A stretch of DNA of 64,000 bases from the NCBI RefSeq assembly GCF_000004195.4, contig NC_030677.2, forward strand, positions 115,097,036-115,161,035. The letters are read 5' to 3'. Under the pieces are notes generated by a model that did no database searches, was not told the DNA's origin, and saw only the letters and a list, made by a program, of their open reading frames with translations. Shown piece by piece: positions 54,901 to 64,000 of the stretch. Made by a program: the position numbers and the translations under genes. The number at the start of each line of letters is the position of its first letter. The stretch's first letter is position 1. The stretch is from Xenopus tropicalis. Taxonomy: Eukaryota > Chordata > Amphibia > Anura > Pipidae.

Positions 54901-56640
54901 AAGTCTTCCTCTGCTCCTTGCAGTGGCAGGAAGCACCCCCAGCCCCTCTGGGAGTCCTAAAACACAGAGAGGTATCCTTCCCGCTCTGTGCCCTGCTCTG
55001 AGAGAGCTTTACACACTTTTCCATACAGTTAAATACCTTTCCATAGGACAGCCATCCTGTGGAAAGTGAGCTTCAATATGTGAGCTGGACTAGTGGAATG
55101 AATCTCCTGGTCCGCTTTCAGAACACTATAGCTTCTAGGGCCAGACAGCAAACCCCTTTAAACATTCTCTGTTTATCATAATCTCCCTTAAAGCCTACAT
55201 CTCCCACTATGGAGAACTTAAAGGGAAAACTCACAGTTTTTCTCATTTGTTGGGTCACTCTACCACAGTAGGTAAAGGGAAATATGATACTTTCTGATGC
55301 ATTTCAATTTTTAGAGTTTCACAGGGTGCTTTGATACCAACATAAATGCTGAGAAGCACTCAAAGTCCTGTCTGGAGCAGAACTGTTTAAGGGAATAGGG
55401 CTTGAAAGCCTTCAAAAGTAAACTGCCTTGTGGCATGTAAGGAAGATGGTCATCCCTGTAAGTCAGCAAATGTTGGAAACAAGATGTTACACACTATGTA
55501 AACTGATGAGATCATCTTCCCCAAAACAGGAACTGTCATGGAGACACAACTGTCAGAAGCTTCCAAAGTGACTTATAATATCCTTATATTTTACAACAAG
55601 GGGTACATTATTTATTATAATTAATGAGTATCAATGAGGCATCGCTAAGCATCTGTTATAACTGATAATATCACAAAGCACTGTTTATAAGGATATCACT
55701 TACAGGATATTTATGGCTCTTGTGTATATAGTGTGAATAAAGACTCATAAGTGAACTGTCAAGTATCCTATACCATTTGTTTTGCATTCTATTAGTTTAT
55801 ATACAAGTATTGCTGTGGTCCTTTTGTTCTCCACATGGGAGAGAAAGAGAGGAGATATCCCTGACCTGACAGCTTTGCATAATCTTGCATTATCAGGCAA
55901 TTCTATCACTAGCAAAATTCTAAAACATCATTTACCAGATACGTTTTCCCCCCCTCCAGCTTTTTATGCTGTCCTTCCTATGAACCCAACCGTGTCAGAC
56001 ATATTTATCCATGGAATTCCTGCTGAAAAATTATTTCTGTTCTATTGATTATGTGACTTGAACCTTTAACACATTTATACAAATTTCAGATATTTATATA
56101 GATTTTGTAAAATAGATTGTAAATATATGGTTGTTTTCATGAATTTCTTTCTGCATGGCCTATACTTATTCTGCTTATTAGTGTTTGGCTTCATCGGTAC
56201 ATGTACCCATTATTGTAGCTAATGCTATTATTGAATCTATAGCTGTGAATAGGAATTATGAGGACACAATAGTATTCTTCTCATTTTTTAGTACCTTCAG
56301 TATCCTTTTCATTGCAGATGTCATTGACAACATGAAAAACAAACACCTTTTCATGAAATGTTATTATTTATCTATAAATTTAGATATCTCTCCCTAGTCA
56401 GTGAAACAAATGAATGCTTCATATCAGTGAAACCTACTGCTGTGAGGACTGTGGCAGACTCATTGCCAAGTCTGCAGGAGCATGAATGCTGTTGACAGCT
56501 AAAGCTGAAAAACTTAAACACAGCATTTTGTTATTATACTCCATGGTCCAGGGTAGAATATATGAACTGTAGCATAGCACAATAGAAAGAAGCTGGATCT
56601 AATCTGTAAAGGGAATAATCATTTTGTTTCTTTTTAGCAC
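51906..56640. other. Non-coding stretch with a GC-richer block
   Basis: No gene recognised. 54.6-55.3 kb is less AT-rich (GGGGTCACCCCTGTACTCAC, CAGCCCCTCTGGGAGTCC) and begins near a reverse AATAAA, so it could be a reversed LTR, but no ends were found. Open frames at 55.78-56.40 kb are unassigned. Confidence 0.35.
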
Positions 56641-56663
56641 AAGAGATAGGGATGCTTGATGAA

Positions 56664-56736
56664 GATGGTCTACTAAATGCTTAATCAACACAGTAATACA
56701 CCATTACTGTGTTGATTAAACATTTAGTAGACCATC
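56664..56736. repeat. 73-bp inverted repeat
   Basis: GATGGTCTACTAAATG...CAGTAAT, five-base spacer ACACC, then the reverse complement with one mismatch. Arms of 34 bp. Confidence 0.9.
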
Positions 56737-58222
56737 CTCAGGTAAAGTGTAAAGGCCTGTTTAGTTCTGTATTTCTGCAAGAATCAATCCCTTCAATAGA
56801 TATTGATCATAAATATTTTGTTATATGTGTTATATTAAGAAAAAAAGAGCTCTCACTATTGGAGGATTCACTTGTCCATCAAATTTTGAAGTCGGCGACG
56901 GTGATTTTGACAGTAGTGAGGAAGGAAAGCTGTGGATACAGTATTATTTCACAATGGTACAGAATTAAAAAAAAACAAACATTTTTAAGAAAATGTTTAT
57001 TTTTACATAAAATATTTATACTCTGCATTTATATTTCATGATAGTTCTCATTTAAAAAGTCACCCATTGTCAAGTGCACAGAGTCTGAGTTTGGAATTGT
57101 TCTAAAACCCTAGATGTGATTCCCCATCACATTCGCACATTCATCTTTTACTCCATCTTTTGCGTATAGTAGTTCATATCTTTAGCTACCTAAATAAAAT
57201 ATGGGTACCCCTGGGGCATGATTATTATTATCAGGTCCTGTGTTGCCCTCTGCAATCCTCTTTTTTCATTTATTATCCATTACAGATGTCAAAAATATGT
57301 ATAATATATGCCAGTAGTATGTTGTTCTTTTCATTCCAACTATACCTTTGTTAAAATAATTACTTATTTAATTGACTGAGAGTGCCTCACCAAAGCATCC
57401 AGCTAAACTAGAATTCCAGCACTGAAATTTTAAACAAGAACTAAAGTCTGAAATAAAATATGGCTAGAAATGTTGTATTTTATACTGTTAGCTTACAGTA
57501 CCAGGCCAGATGTTCAGCAGTTCTGTTACCGTAATGAGCCGTGCCTTCGAAGTAATGAGCCATGGCTTCAAAGTTGTCCACTATGAATTTTTTAATTGAA
57601 TATATATACAAGGTATCTTGTGAGATTAAGCTCATTGTCTTTAAGATAAGTGGCAGCAACTCAAAAATGCACTGTGAATTAGCAGAATTAAACACAGGGA
57701 ACTACTGAGGGCAAATTCGGGGGCACAAATCTTCATTGCTAAAGGTTCGTGTGGCCATCTACTGGTACAAAAGCCCACAAAGTAAGGTATAGTATTTCTA
57801 GCCCTATTTTTGTTGTGCTTTAATGCTCTTTTAAGTATAAATAAGAGGTATGGGATTTATTATTCACCATAGCCAGATACTGAAAATGAACATTTCGGGG
57901 CTAGTAAAACATTTTTTTTTCTGGCCTTGAAAGTCGTATATTGTATAAATTCGAATTGCTGTTTTTTAAATTTCGAGTTTACATTAGAAAATCGAAAGTT
58001 TTTTGAGTTGAAAGCATTGCTGAACCTTCGAAAAATTTGAGTTTGAATGAAAGTTAGTTTTCATGAATCCTCTTTATTTTTCCAAAACAGAAATTGCTCC
58101 AGTAGCTATTTTAGGAGCATTGGCACTCTTGGAAAACAATAATGTGTTTAAGTTTCACTTGAAACTGGGTGAAACTGAAAACAATGATGGGATTAACTTG
58201 TCCTTGGACAGGCTGACACTAG

Positions 58223-58554
58223 GGGGCACATTTACAAAGGCACGAACACTCGGAACGTTCATTCGAACGCTCTGAGCGTATTTTCAGCGAATTTTTTGGG
58301 TGTCCGCACGATTTTGACGTACGCCGCACGACTTTTCGTACGCTTGCACAAAAAAATCGGAAAGGTTTTACCGCTGTTTACAATTGTACGGTACGAAAAT
58401 TTTGTGACTTTCGGATCGTCAATACGATATTATCGTGACTAATACGATTTTTTCGTAAGCATTTTCATGATATTTGCGATCTTCAGAAATTTTCGTTTCC
58501 AATCCGAATTTTTCCCATTCGGGATTCGAACTCGTGATTTGATAAATCTGCCCC
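58223..58554. mobile_element. Harbinger-type MITE
   Basis: GGGGCACATTTACAAAGGC...GATAAATCTGCCCC, flanked by TAG on the left and TAA on the right (58220-58222, 58555-58557; one base diverged). Inside are the family words TTTTTCGTA and CCATTCGGGATTCGAA. Confidence 0.75.
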
Positions 58555-58802
58555 TAACTATTCTATTTCTCTACTATTCTAAACCTCCATAAGATTCAAT
58601 GGTACTTGCCAGATCAAACCTGACAAATTTTTTTTTTTTACAAAAAAAAAGTTAAGTGAACATTAATAAATCAGGAATTATGGGAGTTTTTTTTTGAAAA
58701 ATTTAAATTTTTCAGGGAACAATAGCAAAAAGACCGAGTTCTGGTGAAAACCCATTCATAAATTCATAAAGCAAGAAATGGATCTCCATAACTTAAGTCT
58801 GC

Positions 58803-59030
58803 TAAAATTAATTTAAATATTTAATAAACCCAACTGGCTTGTTTTGCCCCCAATAAGGATTATTTATATCTTAGTTGGGATCAAGTACAAGGTACTGTTT
58901 TATTATCACAGAGAAAAAGGAAATCATTTTTAAAAATTTAAAAATTTGCTTATAATAAAGTCTCCGGGAGATGGCCTTTCCGTAATTTGGAACTAATTAG
59001 TGGGTTTCCAGATAAGGGATCCCATACCTG
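58803..59030. mobile_element. Tc1/mariner-like MITE, reversed, left-truncated
   Basis: TTAGTTGGGATCAAGTACAA, CAGAGAAAAAGGAAATC and AAGGGATCCCATACCTG: the family read in reverse. Confidence 0.72.
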
Positions 59031-59197
59031 AACTGCTCTTGCCCTGCAAATCATACAGCTGTGCCTCAGTGCAAGTCAAGTTGCAATATGTACAGTATAA
59101 ACAGTTTTTAAGTGACCAATCAGCATGATGTTTGAAAGCCAAATTGGTTGCTTGGGGTTATTGGACCTGGCCAAATTTTGATATTTTTATTTAATTA

Positions 59198-59293
59198 GAT
59201 ACACAGAAAGGGGTTGTGGGAGCACTCCAAGGCTAAATAGAGAATTTCTCTATTTAGCTTTGGAGTGCTCCCACAACCCCTTTCTGTGTATCT
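59198..59293. repeat. 96-bp palindrome without spacer
   Basis: AGATACACAGAAAGGGG...TAGAGAA joined directly to its reverse complement, one mismatch in 48 pairs. The TTTGGAGTGCTCC word recalls the ends of the Penelope-like insertions at 40.3 and 41.8 kb. Confidence 0.9.
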
Positions 59294-60911
59294 ATGTATT
59301 TTAGCAGAGTTATTCTGCAGGGAGAATGGCCAAACTTCCATGCGGGTTAGCACCCCCCCCCACCCGTCCCTTAAATGGTGGTCTTATGCCTTTAATAAAA
59401 TGGGTGTTGGTTAACGGGCAGTCTTATCCTTTACAAGCCGCAAGCGGGGGAGGATTAAGCCTGTAGAACCAAACTGTGGTCCTGGCAATCTCTCTCTATA
59501 AAAGCTGAAGGCATGGGAGTGACTAAGCCCTCTGACTCAAACCAGCCCCCAGGTCAAGAATGGCAACAGTGCACGGGAGTGCCAGCCTTTGAAAAATATG
59601 ACCAGAGGTAAATAGATAGGACCACCATACGGGGTTTACCTTGACGTGGTATGGTGGCTTACCAATCTTATGATAATAATAATATTGGAACTAAAAACCC
59701 CTGTTTTTGTAAACACATGCACTAGCATTGATAATTTACTTATGAAACGGGACCAGGGAATGTGCATTGATTAATCCCCCTCTCTTTTTGTATTTTTATT
59801 TAATTGTCTGTGTCTGCTTTGGGGTCCAGAAAGGTGGCTACAATATATGATTTATGCACACTTAATTACTTTTGTATAGAGATAAAAAATATATTTTAGG
59901 AGAAGGACATTTAAAGGGTAACTTTCAGGGCCGCTAGGGTTACAATTTCAATAAATTTATGATTAGAGAACAAATGTCAGTGCCCTGTGCAAGATAAGTA
60001 AACAAAACAAAAACTAGGCTCTGATTAATACTGTACATGGGCCTATATAGCTGACACCATTGGTGGCTGAATCACTATGGTAATTGACCACCCTGATGAG
60101 ATTAAAGCAGTTAAAATACATTCTAATGATTCCTCTACTACAAAAAAACAACACTTAAAATGCCCCAGTACTGTACTTAATCTATTCTTTAGCATTTGTT
60201 TTTGTGCCGGCTGACAGGGCGGGCATCACCTTTCTGTTACAAGACAGGGAAGTTCCAAGAATGTAATTTTCAAAGGTTATCCCTTACAGAAAAGCCCTGT
60301 ATTCATTATAGCACATTCTTTATTACTAATCCCTCATGGATTGTCATGAATTTACAAATGCTCGCCAGCTTGATCATCTGGCAATTATTCATCTAGTTCT
60401 GCTGACTCAGACATTTTAACAACCTTTTGCCTATTTTTCTGTAATCAGATGAAAACATCTGCTCGTACTATTTCTTGCTGGCTATGAATCAGGTGGAACA
60501 TCCTGGTATGACTTTTGTGTAAACAATATTTATTATACACTACATAATATTAAGGAATATAATTCCTACAAGTGCTATTTTACAAAGAGCACCTGTAAAA
60601 CAGGAGGTGATATTCACATGGATTTTTAAATACATTTTCGAAGATGCCTGGGTACCAGAGTAACATGGGAACCACAGTTTATTTATTTTTTATAGGTTTT
60701 AAATTATTTGCCTTCCTCTACTACAGGGCTGTCCATATGGTGGACCGCGGGCCGCATGCGCCCCTCTGTGTGGCCCCCCACCTGTCTGGCTGCTTTGATG
60801 GCTTACCTTTGAGTAAGCTTTAAATTGAATCAATACTGAGAATAACTGGCCTCCTGCATGGTTCACACCTCATATTCAGGCTGTAATCCCTCTGTATTGT
60901 TTAAAAATGTA

Positions 60912-61559
60912 CCGTATTTTTCGCCCTATAAGACGCTCCGGAATATAAGACGCACCCAATTTTAAAGGAGGAAAATCTAGAAAAAAAAGATTCTGAACCA
61001 AATACTGTATTAAAATATTTTATATGAACTGTATAAAGTTAATTGTCTCCGGGCTCGCACATAATGAGGCTTCCCCCAGGGCCCCCCCCAAGCATCCTTC
61101 AGCTTCCCCCAGGGCCCCCCAAGTATCCTTCAGCTTCCCCCAGGCCCCCCCAAGTATCCTTCAGCTTCCCCCAGGCCCCCCAAGTATCCTTCAGCCTCCC
61201 CCAGGGCCCCCCCAAGTATCCTTCAGCTTCCCCCAGGCCCCCCCAAGTATCCTTCAGCTTCCCCCAGGGCCCCCCCAAGTATCCTTCAGCTTCCCCCAGG
61301 GCCCCCCCAAGTATCCTTCAGCTTCCCCCAGGGCCCCCCCAAGTATCCTTCAGCTTCCCCCAGGGCCCCCCCAAGTATCCCCCCAGGTTGCGCCCTGTGC
61401 GTGTGACGTCAGTACACACGGGCGCAACCTTATAAAAGCGAGGATGCGGCAGAGAGCCGCGGCACAGAGAGGAAGACAGTTCGCCGTATAAGACGCACCA
61501 ACTTTTCCCCACCAGTTTTGGGGAAGAAAAAGTGAGTCTTATATGGCGAAAAATACGGT
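60912..61559. mobile_element. TIR element with CCGTATTTTTCGCC ends and TA flanks
   Basis: CCGTATTTTTCGCC and GGCGAAAAATACGG are perfect 14-bp inverted ends, next to TA on each side. ATAAGACGCACC recurs near both ends. The centre is the 32-bp minisatellite. Superfamily not assigned. Confidence 0.7.
61068..61385. repeat. 32-bp minisatellite CTTCCCCCAGGGCCCCCCCAAG
   Basis: About ten units of 31-32 bp, each with AAGTATCCTTCAGC and a C-rich half. Strong strand asymmetry (C on plus). The proline-rich open frames are artefacts of the unit. Confidence 0.92.
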
Positions 61560-62510
61560 AATCCCCTGTACTGTTCACACCTTTTAATCTCTGCATTGTT
61601 CACCCCCTGCAGTGTTTACACCTCAGGCTCAGACTGTAATCACCCACATTGTTTACCTGTTCACACCCACATACATTGTATGTACTGCCTGTCCATGGCA
61701 CACACAAGCAGCATAGGGCAGGCAGAGTAAAGCACACACAGGCAGGGTAGGGCAGAGTATGGCACGCACAGGCAGCATAGGGCAGGTAGAGTGCTGCCTG
61801 TGTGCCATACTCTGCCCTATGCTGCCTGTGGGAGGTGAACCTGGCAGGGGTTTGTTCTGGGAGTTTGTTAGCAGTTGGAAATAGCCATTAAATGGTCCCT
61901 AAGGTGTGCAATTATATGCTGGGGGTTGCTGTGCTACCCACAGGGGAGGAGGAGGCATATGGATTTTAGGGTGTGTTTTAATATGACATAATATAATTCT
62001 TTCACATATGAATGGCGGTTGATATCCCTGCAGTGAGGACCAAGCATTTGGGTTTTTGCTGCACTACCACCATTGTGATAAAATGGGTGTGGTTTGAAGT
62101 GGGTGTGGTTAAAAGGGGGAGTGGTCAAAACTTGCTTCCATTAGCGGCCCTCCACCATGTACCCTAGAGAAATTCCAGCCCTCGGCACCGCAGAAGTTGG
62201 ATAGCACTGCTCTACTACATCCTTCCAGCTTTCAAATGGGGATCACAGACCCTGGCAGCCACAAAATTATTGCTCTGTGAGCATATAATTTTATTTCTGT
62301 TGATACTTTTTAATCATTACGTTTTTATTCAGTCCCTCTCCAATTCATATTACAATCTCTCATTCAAGCATCTGCCTGGTTTCTAAGGTAAATAAGACCC
62401 TAGCAACTAGATAGCGGCTAAAATTCCAAACCAGAGAGCTGCTGAACAAAAAACATAATAGCCGAAAAACCATAAAAAATAAAACTAGTAGCAAACTGTA
62501 ATATTAGTTA

Positions 62511-64000
62511 TTGGAATCTCACTGTGGTTCTAAGGATAATTTATGTTATTGACAAAATGAAAAGTGCTTTCTCTATGCGTATATAACTTATATCCACAGC
62601 TGGATCATTGCCACTGATTTAAGCATGCGTGTGTCTTGGGGTATAGCGTGTGGGCACCCACAGCACGGAATGTATTAAAATGCCTAAAACTACCCCTTTT
62701 AATTGATCCATCTCGACACACATGCCACATCTTTGAGAGTAGATGAAAGACGCATTTTAAATCTCATTTTACTGGACCTGAAATATATTTTGTACATTCT
62801 TAGTTCAGTTTTTGTAAATTGCATTAAATGATGCATACTTGTGGCCCCTTGGTTTTTAAAGGGGATATTAAAAAAAAAACTCAACTGAAAGTCAGCAATG
62901 GAAGTAGAAAGAGCATAGACAGGCTTGCTGAATTCTCTGGTTGTCAAAGATTGTTATTAAGCTGTAAGCCTGGTATTAGCAGTCTAAAACTGTGTAGGAC
63001 TGCCTAGAAAATTAATTTAAATGGAAAACTCTTAACTCTGAATAAGTTTACATGAATTTAGTGTTTGGATTTCCATTTACTTTTTGAGAGGACCCCTGCG
63101 CTAATAGTTGCCACCTTATTCTGTTTCTTTCACCATCTCTTTGTTCCATTGCAGGCAGGGGAATGGTACAGTAGAGTGAAAAGCTGAACTCGGACACAAA
63201 AAGCCTTCTTTTCGCTTTAATGTACATGCACCTTCCCAGGCCTTGGGAAAAGAAGACAAAGCGAAAGAAAATCGCGGTGACTGAACTTCTGCAGAAATAC
63301 CCCGTCAGTGCAGTTTTTTTTACTAATGCAGGGGTATCAGGTAAGTGATTATAATCACTTGGTGGTGCCTAACATTTTTGCACCACCCAGTAGTCCTGTG
63401 TCTTGTCCTAAAATTGAACTATCTGACAACTATTTTACTTTTCTATAATATTTTTGTGGGCATTGCATTTCTAGTTTAGGTTTTATTGTTACATGATAAA
63501 TAATATTTAGTAAGTAGAACTGCAGGCGGTATTTTCATGTTGACTTTGTAAAATCCTTTCTGCATTTCTATGTCATAGAGACTTTCTCTGTAATCTCTTC
63601 TGAATTCCTCTTGGCAATATAATAATGAGTCATCAGTCATTTGTACTTCAGACTCAGCATTAAAATAGCAGAGAAATTCCTATGTGCCTTAAAATGCTGC
63701 ACAGGAATCCCTCTGTTGAGAAATCTTGCATGCCCGCTAGTTTGGGTTTTAACAACATGGAATGATATAAAAAATATCTTAAATTTAGTGAGTATAAGGC
63801 AGGCTTGTTCTTTGTTCCCCTGAATTGTAGGAAAACATTGGCAGTGCTACATTTACCTTGCTTCGGCATACTGAAGACAAGTGTACACCAGCCCATTTAT
63901 TAACATAGGTGCTAAATGACACAACTGCAGTTGCCTAGAGCAATCAAGGACAAGGAAAGTAAAAATCAGTGGGAGACCAAATTGATTACAACTGATAACC
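62511..64000. other. Non-coding stretch to window end
   Basis: No gene recognised. 63060-63400 contains a pyrimidine tract with CAG and a later GTAAGT (63340), exon-like signals without a convincing protein, and GGGGTAT/ACCCC words suggestive of a repeat. Confidence 0.4.

Larger units (their letters stand above)
60724..62209. mobile_element. hAT-type element with 8-bp TSD, carrying nested elements and minisatellites
   Basis: CAGGGCTGTCCATATGG and AGTTGGATAGCACTG ends, flanked by CTCTACTA (60716-60723, 62210-62217). No transposase. Contains a TIR element at about 60912-61559 and the GGCAGAGTATGGCACAC array at 61690-61815. Confidence 0.82.
60664..62510. mobile_element. TTAA-type MITE body split by a hAT element
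   Basis: TATAGGTTTTAAATTATTTG on the left of the hAT element and CATCCTTCCAGCTTTCAAAT with AGAGAGCTGCTGAACAAAA on the right continue one another as in the copy at 42770-43169. Confidence 0.65.

Noticed and set aside
55782..57041. Three plus-strand open frames of 70-110 codons
   Set aside because: Some have coding-like composition, but no domain, consistent splice sites or partner exons were found; one starts inside the 73-bp hairpin.
61024..61491. Proline-rich open frames of 130-155 codons
   Set aside because: They follow the 32-bp C-rich minisatellite in two frames and have no start context, splice signals or family resemblance.
63060..63345. Exon-like segment with acceptor and GTAAGT donor
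   Set aside because: No frame gives a convincing protein and repeat-like words surround it.

Overview
This is vertebrate nuclear DNA, almost certainly a frog of the genus Xenopus. Three intron-containing genes lie in the order TOPORS (-), SMIM27 (+), NDUFB6 (-), matching as I recall it the arrangement on human 9p21. They sit in a dense background of short DNA transposons, CR1/L2-type LINEs and fold-back repeats typical of Xenopus. The species (X. tropicalis or X. laevis) cannot be decided from the sequence alone.

Layout. 1-2.3 kb: a dead AGC/PKC-like kinase gene, preceded by a solo LTR. 3-5.7 kb: MITEs. 5.76-9.64 kb: a full-length but inactivated L2-type LINE with a repeated 5' region, a 2A-like motif and target-site duplications. 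9.9-11.3 kb: an L2-type LINE in the opposite orientation. 11.8-14.9 kb: CR1-like LINE fragments, one split by a Harbinger-type MITE, plus a hAT fold-back element. 16.5-18.4 kb: more MITEs. 20.2-25.25 kb: TOPORS in two coding exons. 25.59-27.72 kb: SMIM27 in two exons, divergent from TOPORS with about 340 bp between start codons. 28.0-29.4 kb: a Tc1-like MITE and a hAT fragment with a minisatellite. 30.9-36.3 kb: NDUFB6, four coding exons, 128 residues. 36.3-64 kb: no convincing complete gene, mainly nested transposons, with one weak candidate exon at 47.3-47.7 kb.

How the genes work: TOPORS is a nuclear RING E3 for ubiquitin and SUMO. SMIM27 is a 48-residue single-pass membrane microprotein that probably shares the TOPORS promoter. 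NDUFB6 is an accessory subunit of mitochondrial complex I. They are linked by conserved neighbourhood rather than by a common pathway.

The most informative unexpected content is the record of transposition. Exact target-site duplications (3 bp TAA/TTA, 8 bp, 13 bp, 16 bp) can be read for many elements, several of them nested. Two short insertions with 13-16 bp duplications look like Penelope-type retroelement ends, and one carries a decayed hammerhead-ribozyme-like core inside a 240-bp inverted repeat.
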